Of a stretch of 60,572 bases of DNA, positions 40,858-48,853 are shown in pieces. The DNA is taken from contig JAAZNW010000086.1 in assembly GCA_012798065.1 (NCBI GenBank), positions 1-60,572 on the forward strand, written 5' to 3'. A program made the position numbers and the translations under genes. The notes under the pieces were generated by a model that worked only from the letters and a program-made list of their open reading frames with translations, was not told where the DNA came from and did no database searches. The DNA is from Chloroflexota bacterium. GTDB taxonomy: Bacteria; Chloroflexota; Anaerolineae; Anaerolineales; Anaerolineaceae. Numbering within the stretch: position 1 is the stretch's first letter; each line of letters opens with the position of its first letter.

Positions 40858-41142
40858 CTACTCCGCTAAATTGAGCGAGGGCCGGGTCATTTCTGCGTTC
40901 ATCTGGCGGGCGAACTCAGCCAGGGTGGAAACGCGGATGGCAGAAATCCTGCGGGTTTCTTCGGCGCCAAGGTGAAACGCCTCACCGGCAAAACCCTTCT
41001 TAATCGCCATGCTGGGGTTTGTTAATAGCAATCTGCGGAATTTTTCATTCACAACTGCTGCAGTGAGAATGCGGCTGTATTCGCGTTCTTTTTGCACAAC
41101 GGTTTCATCGTGATGATGGTAATCGTGAAATATGTTACTCAT
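40858..41142 (-). CDS. Os1348-type NHLP-clan protein
   Basis: A 94-residue protein of the nitrile-hydratase-leader-peptide-like clan, known mostly as leader or precursor parts of modified peptides. The segment KFRRLLLTNPSMAIKKGFAG then EAFHLGAEETRRISAI and TLAEFARQMN fits the Os1348 family. The N-terminus is His-rich (FHDYHHHDET). No core with Cys, Ser or Thr clusters follows; only 12 residues trail the domain. No peptide-maturation enzyme (YcaO, LanM, radical SAM) is found nearby. AGGAG precedes the ATG. It lies 9 bp after the DUF5317 gene. Confidence 0.75.
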   Translation of the reverse strand: MSNIFHDYHHHDETVVQKEREYSRILTAAVVNEKFRRLLLTNPSMAIKKGFAGEAFHLGAEETRRISAIRVSTLAEFARQMNAEMTRPSLNLAE

Positions 41143-41151
41143 TTTATTCTC

Positions 41152-41727
41152 CTAGACATTTACACTCTTTGGTCCACCCAGCGACCAGAGCAGCCAGACG
41201 ATTCCCACAAAGAGGATGATATCGCCTGGGCTGAACGCCACCTGGTAGTTGATCCAATCGGGTAAAGAGAAGCGGTCGCTCAGAAACCACAAGCGGGTGT
41301 TCTCAGGCAGCAAGACGATATCTTTGCTGTAGCCGAGGCGCTCGCCCACCATCCAGTCGCCTGCTGTTGAATCTGGCAGCAGCCGTTGCACCATCTCTGG
41401 GCTTATCGGCATCCAGCCGCCATTGAGCAAGATGACCAGCGCGTTCAGCAAAAAACCGCCGGTGATTGGCCAAAAACTGGGTTTACGGATATTAAAGAGC
41501 GAAAATATGATCAGTACAACCAGTGAAATGATGAAAAGGAAGGAAGCCGTTTCATCGGGGATGCGGGTTCGGGTAGATGGCAAAAAGAAAATGAAGCCCT
41601 GGGGAATGAAAGCCAGTAAGACCAATCCAGCCGCTTTAAGGTCATAGCCCCTGTATTCCCTTTTACCATATTTCGCCCTGCACAGCCCGGCGGCTAAACC
41701 AACCAGTACTGCGACGACCAGGATCAT
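41152..41727 (-). CDS. DUF5317-family membrane protein
   Basis: A 191-residue membrane protein with about five helices. NALVILLNGGWMPISPEM, then LPENTRLWFLSDRF and VAFSPGDIILFVGIVWLL are the typical DUF5317 segments. The function of the family is unknown. It lies 10 bp after the second micropeptide gene and 9 bp before the NHLP gene, without its own terminator or clear promoter, so it is probably part of the same transcript. Confidence 0.78.
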   Translation of the reverse strand: MILVVAVLVGLAAGLCRAKYGKREYRGYDLKAAGLVLLAFIPQGFIFFLPSTRTRIPDETASFLFIISLVVLIIFSLFNIRKPSFWPITGGFLLNALVILLNGGWMPISPEMVQRLLPDSTAGDWMVGERLGYSKDIVLLPENTRLWFLSDRFSLPDWINYQVAFSPGDIILFVGIVWLLWSLGGPKSVNV

Positions 41728-41737
41728 TTATTGTCGG

Positions 41738-41845
41738 CTATCCGCCAACAGTGCCGGTGGCGAAAGGAGCGCCCGCTGCCAGGGTGAACAGTACCAGCAC
41801 GAGCACGAAGAAGACGAACCTTGCTTTGTTGGAAATGGTTTTCAT
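41738..41845 (-). CDS. 35-residue hydrophobic micropeptide, copy 2
   Basis: ATG at 41845 with AAAGGAG seven bases upstream, 35 codons, TAG. A basic N-terminus (MKTISNKAR), a hydrophobic stretch (FVFFVLVLVLFTLAAGA) and a tail PFATGTVGG: the form of a bare signal peptide with an Ala-x-Ala cleavage site releasing nine residues, or of a small membrane peptide. The protein is identical to copy 1; the DNA differs at 3 of 108 bases, all silent. No known family. Confidence 0.75.
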   Translation of the reverse strand: MKTISNKARFVFFVLVLVLFTLAAGAPFATGTVGG

Positions 41846-41932
41846 GAGAGACTCCTTTTTTACTCTAATCATTTTGTCAGGACGGCGCTAAAAGCACACA
41901 GGCTTGCAGCAGCCAGGACGATTGAGATGGAT

Positions 41933-42040
41933 CTATCCGCCAACAGTGCCGGTGGCGAAAGGGGCGCCCGCCGCCAGGGTGAACAGCACCAGCACGAGCA
42001 CGAAGAAGACGAACCTTGCTTTGTTGGAAATGGTTTTCAT
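41933..42040 (-). CDS. 35-residue hydrophobic micropeptide, copy 1
   Basis: ATG at 42040 with AAGGAG seven bases upstream, 35 codons, TAG. Same protein as copy 2 at 41738-41845. The three base differences are all third-position transitions in Val and Ala codons, so the amino-acid sequence has been held constant. It lies about 40 bases downstream of a -10-like CATAAT and a direct repeat of the kind bound by BTAD/SARP regulators. The regulator gene itself ends 193 bp upstream on the same strand. Confidence 0.78.
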   Translation of the reverse strand: MKTISNKARFVFFVLVLVLFTLAAGAPFATGTVGG

Positions 42041-42086
42041 GAGAGACTCCTTAAATGATTAGTCGTTTTTTTTACTTTACCTGATG

Positions 42087-42121
42087 ATTATGCCTGCAGG
42101 CAGGATGCAAAACAGGATGCA
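42087..42121 (-). promoter_or_regulatory. SARP-box-like direct repeat and -10 before the micropeptide genes
   Basis: On the minus strand: TGCATCCTG, TTT, TGCATCCTG (complement 42101-42121, period 12), then 8 bp (CCTGCAGG), then CATAAT (complement 42087-42092). Actinobacterial SARPs bind heptamer direct repeats (11-bp period) with the last repeat 8 bp from the -10. The fit is close, though the period here is 12. Confidence 0.5.
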
Positions 42122-42233
42122 TAATCGACTCTTAACTTCAGGGAGCTATCCTGACTTGTTAAACACCAAAATTCAGAGATGGTCTTATATTCACCTCTTT
42201 CTCATTTGATCTTCAATTTGGCTGGATAAATGC

Positions 42234-45200
42234 TTACTGTTGCATTAATGAATGGAATAACTTGACGGTCTGTGGCGAGGGTTCAATGTCAAGTTCTTTT
42301 TTCAATACAAGCTTGCACCTTTCAAATTGCCTGGCCACCGCAGAACGATCATTCATGGCAGAGTAGGCCAACATCGCAGAACGGTACGCGGATTCGTTGT
42401 AATTATCTTCCTCAAGCGCCCTGTTGGCAAGGGTGGCTGCCTGTGAATACTTGCCAACTTTCATATAGAGATTGATGAGCGCCTGCGCTGCGTTCAAGAA
42501 GGTTGTGTGAAATTTTTCGCGCGCGATGAGCACCCATTCCTGGTCTAATTTGGGCAAGAAAGGACCGTGATAGCAAGAGACCGCCGCGCGCAAATGTTCG
42601 ATTTTTTCTTCCGTGCTTTGCGCCTTTTTGGCGTTTTCCAGCTCATTCATAAACGTATCCAAATCATATTCATAATCCATTGAGCGATTGAACCGGTAGA
42701 TATCATCATCAAAGGCAATGCAATCGCTGCCCGCTGCCCGGCGCAACCGGTAGATCGAGTTCTTAAACCGCAGTTTCACCGTATCACGGTCTGCGTCTGG
42801 CCAAAATGCGGCCCCAACCTCTTCTTTGGTCGCTCCCTCAGGGTGAGAAAGGAGGAAGAAAAACAAATCGCGTACTGTATGTGTTTTCCAATCCTTGTTG
42901 GTAACAACCCGGTTCCCCAGCCGCACCTGCATGCGTCCCAAACCACTGATGCTTAACTTGGGGTTGGAGAAATCCACCGCTGAGGAATGCCGGCGCACCA
43001 CACGATGTATTTGCGCTAAATGTTTTTCAAAAGCCGCCACTTCTGACTTTAATTGCGTTACCACAGGGTACTGTTCATCCTCCGGGTTGATGAGCTCCAG
43101 ATAGCTGCCAAATTCCATCAGTATTTGGATTAAAACCTGGCGCATGCTTCCTTCTGATTTTTGCATTTCAGGATCTAAGATAGGCTTTGTGTGTGTTCTG
43201 GCTGTTTCAACCAAAGACGCGAGGTTACGGTACACCGCCGCCTTAAATCTCTCCATTTGGTAGCCTGCCGCGGTGAAGTAATCTTCCAGTTGTTCGAAAG
43301 TATGCGCCAAATCCGCTGGTTTTTGGTTCTTAAAATCCAGTATCGCCTGTTCCAGCAGGCAGAGATGGTGTTCATACTTCGAGCCGCTTTTTTGCGCTTT
43401 TTCTAATGCCGCTGATATTTGTTCCTGGGCGGAAGAAAGATAGCCGGTTATGCGGTCAAGCGTCGCCAGCGCCAGTGTGAGGTAAACATCCAAAGAAAGG
43501 TCGCTGGTTTTCTGCAACACCTCTTCTGCCTGGCGATAGGCCTGCCTGGCTTCTTCAAGCGCGCGCACATCACGATACAGATCACCCAGGCTGGTCAGTA
43601 CATACCCTTCGATCCTGGGGCTGGCCAACCTGGAATAAGATAGCGAGCGTTCCAGGGTAATGACGGCCTGTTCAAACTGGTTGCGCAGGTACTGGATCAT
43701 GCCGATGTTGTTTAAGACATTGGCCAGCCATAGAGGGTTTTGCACCGCCTGCCAGTATTCCAGTGAAGTGGAGTAACATTTTTCGCTTTGCTCAAAATCC
43801 GCTCGGGCGGAATAAATCACCCCAAGATCCATCAATACTTTCGCGGCGTCCGATTCCAGTCCCAGGTCTTGAAAACGGCGGTAAGACTCGCGTAATTTCC
43901 ACTGCGCATCATTCAATTCACCGGTTTGCAAATACACCAACCCTTCCGCTCTCAATGCCTCGGCGTATTTTTGAGGAGCGCCAAAGGGTGGTCTGGTCAA
44001 TTCAATCGCGTCCTGGGCGTCTTTAAGCGCGTTTTCATAATGCCCGGTATGGCGGTTGACAGCGCTGCGCCGGATCAGCGCGGCAGCTAATTCTTCTGCG
44101 AAGCCCACTGCGCGCAACTCCTTGATCGCCCGGCTCAGCAATTCCAGGCTGACCTCATAATCACCTCGCAGCATGGCAATCGTTCCCCTGATAGACACCA
44201 ACTCCGGCTTATTTTCCACCAGGTCAAAGGGAAGCGCGTTCAACCAATCCGTCAGCGTTACCAACCGCCCGCTGAGGATCATCGCTGGAGCAGCTTTGCG
44301 CACCATTTCAACCCGTTGTTCCGGGGTTCCATTCCTCAGCAAAATGGCAATCGCTCTTTCCCATTCCTGCACACTTTCGTAATAAGCCACCAGTTCAGTT
44401 TCGATGCGGAGTGTTTCCTCCGGCTTCTCTACGCGCATGCGGTTCTGCAGGAAGTCGCGGAAGAGGTGATGGTAACGCAGGAAAAGCGTTTCATCCCCTA
44501 CCGGCAGCACAAACAGGTTGTCGCGCTGGATTTTCTCAATGACCTCGTCCCAGTTTTGCCCCTCTAACCCCAGCGCTTTACCCACGATTTTTTCACAAAG
44601 GTTGGCATCAAATTCTTCCAGCAGGGATGTGCGCAATAGAAAGCTTTGCATGGCCAGCGGCTGCCGGTCAAAGACCTGCTGGGTAAGATACTCATAGATA
44701 CCCACGCCCGACACCTTCTCTATGCGGCTGCGTTCGTAAGGTCCTTTAGGCGAAACCTGCGCGGTCAACAGCAGGCCGGTGATCCAGCCTTCAGTACGCG
44801 TGATCATTTCCTCGGCTTTTTGGTCCGAAATGGACTGATGATAATTCACCGCCATCAACTGCTTGATCTCTTCAGGCAGAAAAGCCAGTTCTTCAAAGCT
44901 CAAGCCATCCACCTCAGAGCGCGCCACCAGCAGGCTCAAGTCTGGCAGAGTGAGCAGCGTGCGAGAGGCGATGACATAATGGCAATTCTCCGCTGACTCT
45001 TGAATGATGCGGTTGATAAACACTTCGATAGGTTTAACATCACGAACCAGGTGGTAATCGTCCAGAACGAAGATAAAGTGCTCGCTGATGTTTTCATAGG
45101 CGTCATTGACGATCGCTGAAATCACCAGGTCCAGGTTCAAATTATCCTGGCTCAATTCAGCGAGCGCTGCTGAAGCCATCTGCCCGAAGGCGGGGAACTT

Positions 45201-45470
45201 CCCCTGGATGGCAGCGATAAAATGCGCGATGAAGCGCTTGGGATCGCTATCCAGCGAATCGAGCGCGTACCAGCAGACTGGTATTTGAGTGTGATGTGAA
45301 AAATCAACCAGCAGCGATGTTTTACCATAACCAGCCGGAGCGGCGACAATTAAGAGCTTAAGGTCCAGCAAATTATCAAGCGCGGCGAGCAGCCTGGGGC
45401 GCGAGAGGATTTCGCTGCGGCGTCGAGGTATAAGCGTTTTTGTGCGGATGACCGGAAGATCTGGAGGCAT
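42234..45470 (-). CDS. MalT-like ATPase regulator with C-terminal winged helix and BTAD domain
   Basis: A 1078-residue regulator. An N-terminal STAND/MalT-type NTPase (about 1-330) has Walker A in VAAPAGYGKTSLLVDF and Walker B-like FIFVLDDYHLV. It is followed by a long TPR-like helical middle (about 380-800; repeats such as EALRAEGLVYLQTGELNDAQ), a winged-helix DNA-binding domain (from about 846; TKEEVGAAFWPDADRDTVKL) and a BTAD domain (about 960-1075; LYMKVGKYSQAATLANRALE). This combines MalT-like signal sensing with SARP-type promoter binding. The ligand is unknown. The micropeptide genes directly downstream are its obvious candidate targets. Confidence 0.9.
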   Translation of the reverse strand: MPPDLPVIRTKTLIPRRRSEILSRPRLLAALDNLLDLKLLIVAAPAGYGKTSLLVDFSHHTQIPVCWYALDSLDSDPKRFIAHFIAAIQGKFPAFGQMASAALAELSQDNLNLDLVISAIVNDAYENISEHFIFVLDDYHLVRDVKPIEVFINRIIQESAENCHYVIASRTLLTLPDLSLLVARSEVDGLSFEELAFLPEEIKQLMAVNYHQSISDQKAEEMITRTEGWITGLLLTAQVSPKGPYERSRIEKVSGVGIYEYLTQQVFDRQPLAMQSFLLRTSLLEEFDANLCEKIVGKALGLEGQNWDEVIEKIQRDNLFVLPVGDETLFLRYHHLFRDFLQNRMRVEKPEETLRIETELVAYYESVQEWERAIAILLRNGTPEQRVEMVRKAAPAMILSGRLVTLTDWLNALPFDLVENKPELVSIRGTIAMLRGDYEVSLELLSRAIKELRAVGFAEELAAALIRRSAVNRHTGHYENALKDAQDAIELTRPPFGAPQKYAEALRAEGLVYLQTGELNDAQWKLRESYRRFQDLGLESDAAKVLMDLGVIYSARADFEQSEKCYSTSLEYWQAVQNPLWLANVLNNIGMIQYLRNQFEQAVITLERSLSYSRLASPRIEGYVLTSLGDLYRDVRALEEARQAYRQAEEVLQKTSDLSLDVYLTLALATLDRITGYLSSAQEQISAALEKAQKSGSKYEHHLCLLEQAILDFKNQKPADLAHTFEQLEDYFTAAGYQMERFKAAVYRNLASLVETARTHTKPILDPEMQKSEGSMRQVLIQILMEFGSYLELINPEDEQYPVVTQLKSEVAAFEKHLAQIHRVVRRHSSAVDFSNPKLSISGLGRMQVRLGNRVVTNKDWKTHTVRDLFFFLLSHPEGATKEEVGAAFWPDADRDTVKLRFKNSIYRLRRAAGSDCIAFDDDIYRFNRSMDYEYDLDTFMNELENAKKAQSTEEKIEHLRAAVSCYHGPFLPKLDQEWVLIAREKFHTTFLNAAQALINLYMKVGKYSQAATLANRALEEDNYNESAYRSAMLAYSAMNDRSAVARQFERCKLVLKKELDIEPSPQTVKLFHSLMQQ

Positions 45471-45534
45471 ATTTATCTACTATAATCCAGTCTTTGTCAT
45501 GCTGGGCTTAACGAATATGTCTACTTGAATTATA

Positions 45535-45571
45535 TACAAAATAAGAGTCCTCTTCGGACTCTTATTTTGTA
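45535..45571. terminator. 16-bp stem-loop upstream of the regulator gene
   Basis: TACAAAATAAGAGTCC, loop TCTTC, GGACTCTTATTTTGTA. It can terminate the minus-strand DUF5684-like gene that ends at 45628. Confidence 0.85.
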
Positions 45572-45627
45572 CGATTCGATAAATATTAATTTGGCTACAG
45601 TGGTATTGGTGGGTTTGCCGGAGGGGT

Positions 45628-46005
45628 TTACACGGCCGGTTGGCCGGCGATTGGGCCCAGGTACTTGGCATCACCAAAGGCTAAAATCGCCATGAAAATG
45701 ACACTCAAGAAGAGCAAGCCAAACCCAAAACTCGTGCTTTTTCCAAATACTTTAGCCAGGTCGAAAATCACGATAATCCCAATCACGATATTCACCAGGG
45801 GTATGAATAAGAGCAAAAGCCACCACCAGGGACGGCCGATGATTTCCAATTCAGTTATTATGTTATAGATTGGAATGATCGCAGCCCAACCTGGTTTTCC
45901 AGCTTTTACAAATACTTTCCACAAACACACAATGGAAAAAACGCTGACAAGCAAAAGAAAGAGATAGTACCCAAAGCCTAAACCACCATCATAGTTGTAA
46001 TCCAT
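45628..46005 (-). CDS. DUF5684-like small membrane protein
   Basis: A 125-residue membrane protein with about four helices. KAGKPGWAAIIPIYNIITEL followed by RPWWWLLLLFIPLVNIVIGI is the hallmark of the DUF5684 group, a family of unknown function often found near signal peptidase genes. GGAGG precedes the start. It is alone on the minus strand, divergent from the YdcF gene, with a 92-bp AT-rich region between them that should hold both promoters. Confidence 0.75.
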   Translation of the reverse strand: MDYNYDGGLGFGYYLFLLLVSVFSIVCLWKVFVKAGKPGWAAIIPIYNIITELEIIGRPWWWLLLLFIPLVNIVIGIIVIFDLAKVFGKSTSFGFGLLFLSVIFMAILAFGDAKYLGPIAGQPAV

Positions 46006-46097
46006 ACGTCCTCCTTTTTAGGTTATGATTACGTTGAATTAATCATAACATAATTGTCAATATATTGGATATATATTATCCATTTTGAAAGGGCAAA

Positions 46098-46892
46098 ATG
46101 AGCATCTTCTTATCCAAGTTCCTTCCCCTCTTCCTGTACCCAGCGGGGCTGGTCACGCTGCTTATACTCCTGACCCTTGTTTTCTGGAAGAAACGCCGGG
46201 CGGCCTTCACATTTCTTGTCCTGGCTTTCTTCATTCTGCTGCTCGCCGGCAACAAATACGTCGCCACAGCCTTCGCGCGGACTTTGGAATGGCGTTACCC
46301 GCCGCTGGCGGAAAACACCACTGCCGATGTGATCGTTGTTCTGGGCGGCGGCACTGAACCAGCAATAGAACCGCGCGCCATGGTGGAGTTAAACGCCGCC
46401 GCCGACCGGGTGCTTTACGGTATCAAGCTGTACCAGGAAAAAGCAGCACCAATGCTCTTGCTCAGCGGTGGAGACATTGACTTTATCGGCGATTCTCCCT
46501 CCACTCCCGCTGATGACATGGCAACGTTGATGGAGATGCTCGGCATCCCGCGAGAGAAAATGATTATCCAGAACGCCTCGCTCAATACACAGCAAGACGC
46601 TGAGTTCAGCTGCGAGCTTATTAAAAAAAATGGCTTTAAAAAAGTCATCCTGGTGACCTCGGCGTTTCATATGCCGCGCTCGGTCGCCCTTTTTGAAAAA
46701 CAAGGCTGTCCGGTCGTCCCAGCACCGGTAGATTTCAGCATCACCCAGCTAAGTTGGGATAACCTCACCCACCCAACCACTGCTGAATTCATCCTCGACT
46801 TGCTGCCTTCGTACTCGCATATTTCCACGGTGACCAAGACTTTAAAGGAATACTTTGGCATATGGTACTATAAGCTTTCCGGGGTATTGTAA
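46098..46892 (+). CDS. YdcF/ElyC-family membrane protein (DUF218)
   Basis: A 264-residue protein with two N-terminal helices (about 8-28 and 35-55) and an outward DUF218 domain. Motifs are ADVIVVLGGGTEPAIEPRA, LLLSGGDID, ASLNTQQDAEFS and ILVTSAFHMPRSVALFEKQG. E. coli relatives (ElyC, SanA, YdcF) act in envelope maintenance, possibly on lipid carriers. Followed at 29 bp by a lipoprotein gene. Confidence 0.87.
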   Translation: MSIFLSKFLPLFLYPAGLVTLLILLTLVFWKKRRAAFTFLVLAFFILLLAGNKYVATAFARTLEWRYPPLAENTTADVIVVLGGGTEPAIEPRAMVELNAAADRVLYGIKLYQEKAAPMLLLSGGDIDFIGDSPSTPADDMATLMEMLGIPREKMIIQNASLNTQQDAEFSCELIKKNGFKKVILVTSAFHMPRSVALFEKQGCPVVPAPVDFSITQLSWDNLTHPTTAEFILDLLPSYSHISTVTKTLKEYFGIWYYKLSGVL

Positions 46893-46921
46893 ACAGCCCG
46901 GGTTGAAAGAAGGAGAAGATA

Positions 46922-47647
46922 ATGAAACCTAAGTTCATCGCGCTTGCGCTTATCAGTCTACTCCTGGTGGCTTGTTCGCTGCCAAAATCATTAACTTCCA
47001 TTATTCAGCGATTTAGATCTCAACCAGCAGCGGTGGCAGAATCCAATTCCTTGCTTAATCTGGTTGAAAACGGGAAAGTGAGTGTGGTCGGCATCCACGG
47101 CAACGTCGGACTGGGCACCTTCACTGGCAGGACGATCGACTTACAGCTCCAAAACAACACCGACAGCAAACTCGATGTGCTCATCCCTTGTGGGCTGGTA
47201 TTCATCGCTGATGACGAGAAAAGCAGCCGCATGATGGTTGTTCAACCCACCGTGACCAGTCTGAACAAAGGGAAGACAGCGGTTGTAAAGCCGTTCGTCC
47301 TCAGCATTGACGCCCTAAAAGGTTTACCCTCGCCCGAAAAGACATACAGTGTCGCTGAACTGGAAGAAGGGAAAAACAAAGATTTCGCCACATGCTTATG
47401 CGAACAGGACCTGCCCGCGGAAACCGAGACCAAAGACCTTCTCGACCTTCAGCTCGCCGCCTGGATGGTCAGCGGTGAAGGGCTTCTGTCCAATATCCCG
47501 GTGGACCTCAACGACCTGTTCAAAGACTTCTCCGGGCTGCCCATCACCATCCCTGGGCTGGATGAAGTGATGAAGGATGTGGCCGGGAATGTCGCGCCCA
47601 ATGCGCAAGCCTGGCTGGATAAATGCGGAATATCCTTTGGCAAGTGA
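46922..47647 (+). CDS. Lipoprotein of unknown function
   Basis: A 241-residue exported lipoprotein: signal peptide MKPKFIALALISLLLVAC with lipobox LLVAC. The mature part starts with a strand-rich domain (IDLQLQNNTDSKLDVLIPCG) and contains a Cys pair region CLCEQ; three or four cysteines in all could form disulfides. No family recognised. AAGGAGAAG precedes the ATG. It is probably co-transcribed with the YdcF-type gene. Confidence 0.7.
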   Translation: MKPKFIALALISLLLVACSLPKSLTSIIQRFRSQPAAVAESNSLLNLVENGKVSVVGIHGNVGLGTFTGRTIDLQLQNNTDSKLDVLIPCGLVFIADDEKSSRMMVVQPTVTSLNKGKTAVVKPFVLSIDALKGLPSPEKTYSVAELEEGKNKDFATCLCEQDLPAETETKDLLDLQLAAWMVSGEGLLSNIPVDLNDLFKDFSGLPITIPGLDEVMKDVAGNVAPNAQAWLDKCGISFGK

Positions 47648-47652
47648 TTCAC

Positions 47653-47685
47653 AAGAGGCTGGTCGGTAACCCTGACCAGCCTCTT
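47653..47685. terminator. Intrinsic terminator between convergent genes
   Basis: AAGAGGCTGGTC (47653-47664), 9-base loop, GACCAGCCTCTT (47674-47685), then T. It serves the lipoprotein gene and, on the other strand, the Phn operon ending at 47707. Confidence 0.85.
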
Positions 47686-47706
47686 TGATATTCATTTAAA
47701 GAAGGT

Positions 47707-48852
47707 CTATACCAGCTGTTTGCGTATCTCAGAGCTCAGAAAGTCCAGCGCCCACACCACCAAGATGATCGCCAACAGGGCTGTGCCAGATTGGGAATAC
47801 TGCAGCGTGTTGATGCGCTGCGAGAGGAAATATCCGATTCCACCCCCCCCGACAAAACCGATGATGGTAGAGATGCGCACATTGATATCCCAATGGTAAA
47901 TGGTAAAAGAAAGAAAGTCCGGGATGATCTGCGGCACCACGGCATATACCACCACCTGCAGTTTGTTTGCGCCGGTCGCGGTGACCGCTTCGATAGGGCC
48001 AGAGTCGATGCCTTCCACTGATTCTGAAAACATCTTTCCCAGAGAAGCGGCTGTCGTAATGGAAAGCGCGATGACACCAGCGAACGGGCTGCCAAACCCC
48101 ACGATCATGGCAAAGATGGTGGCCAACACCAACGGCTCGTATGAACGTATGATATTCAAGAAAGCCCTGACAATATAGTAAACAGCCGAGCCAAGCCATC
48201 CCTTGCGGGTGATATTGGAGGCTGCCAAGAAACTGAGCGGCACGGCAAAGATGGTGCCGATGGTAGTGGCGATCAAGGCCATAAAGATGGTCACAAACAT
48301 CGCGTCCAGTACATCCTTTAAGGTCTGAGATGCCACAACCTTGCCTTCCGGGAGGGTAATTTCAAACGCCAGTTGGGCGGGCTTCCCGTCAACCGCCGCT
48401 GTGATCGGTCGCAATTCCATTGTTTCTGTCAATTCACCATTGGCATTCGTCACCGCGTTCTTAATACTTAACAGCCCGCCATCCGGCAATATCCAGCGAA
48501 TGGACAGTTCAGCGTTCTTAGGCAGTTCATATCCCCTTACCTGAACTTTGTCCTTGGGGTTACCGCAGGGCGGATCGACGGTGATTCGCGGCCCGCTGGC
48601 CGGCACTTCAGGGTTCGCGACGCTGCCGCAGGGTACCGGCACCAGCTGTGCCACGGTGATTTTTTCCGATTCGCGCCCCAGGATCTCAGGTCTTAACAAC
48701 TGACCCATAATCGATTTCGCCTTGGGGAAAGAAGAAACCAGCTTAACCAGGTCGGGTTTGGTCACACGGATACTGAGCACCAGCAGCGCGATCACGGCGA
48801 TGATGATGAGCACCCGTTTGAGTGAATGCAGTAACGATTTCAGCGTCTCCAT
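47707..48852 (-). CDS. Phosphonate/phosphate-type ABC permease (PhnE-like) with extracytoplasmic insert
   Basis: A 381-residue permease; plain PhnE proteins are about 260-290. One helix (about 12-28) is followed by a roughly 110-residue exported insert (about 60-170) with a beta-rich, Ig-like look (VQVRGYELPKNAELSIRWIL). The PhnE core then follows: TIFAVPLSFLAASNI, VGFGSPFAGVIALSITTAAS, EAVTATGANKLQVVVYAVVP (the ATPase-contact loop) and GFVGGGGIGYFL. Last gene of a four-gene minus-strand operon. No C-P lyase or phosphite dehydrogenase is nearby, so the cargo may be phosphate, phosphite or an alkylphosphonate. Confidence 0.85.
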   Translation of the reverse strand: METLKSLLHSLKRVLIIIAVIALLVLSIRVTKPDLVKLVSSFPKAKSIMGQLLRPEILGRESEKITVAQLVPVPCGSVANPEVPASGPRITVDPPCGNPKDKVQVRGYELPKNAELSIRWILPDGGLLSIKNAVTNANGELTETMELRPITAAVDGKPAQLAFEITLPEGKVVASQTLKDVLDAMFVTIFMALIATTIGTIFAVPLSFLAASNITRKGWLGSAVYYIVRAFLNIIRSYEPLVLATIFAMIVGFGSPFAGVIALSITTAASLGKMFSESVEGIDSGPIEAVTATGANKLQVVVYAVVPQIIPDFLSFTIYHWDINVRISTIIGFVGGGGIGYFLSQRINTLQYSQSGTALLAIILVVWALDFLSSEIRKQLV

Positions 48853-48853
48853 G

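Larger units (their letters stand above)
41738..42051 (-). repeat. Tandem duplication of the micropeptide gene
   Basis: Two units of about 118 bp (41738-41855 and 41933-42050), each covering the gene and its GGAGTCTCTC ribosome region, separated by an unlike 77-bp spacer. The coding parts are 105/108 identical, while the flanks diverge immediately. Confidence 0.9.

Noticed and set aside
41738-42051. Insertion-sequence ends or MITE
   Set aside because: The duplicated units are direct, coding, carry ribosome sites and lack terminal inverted repeats or target-site duplications.
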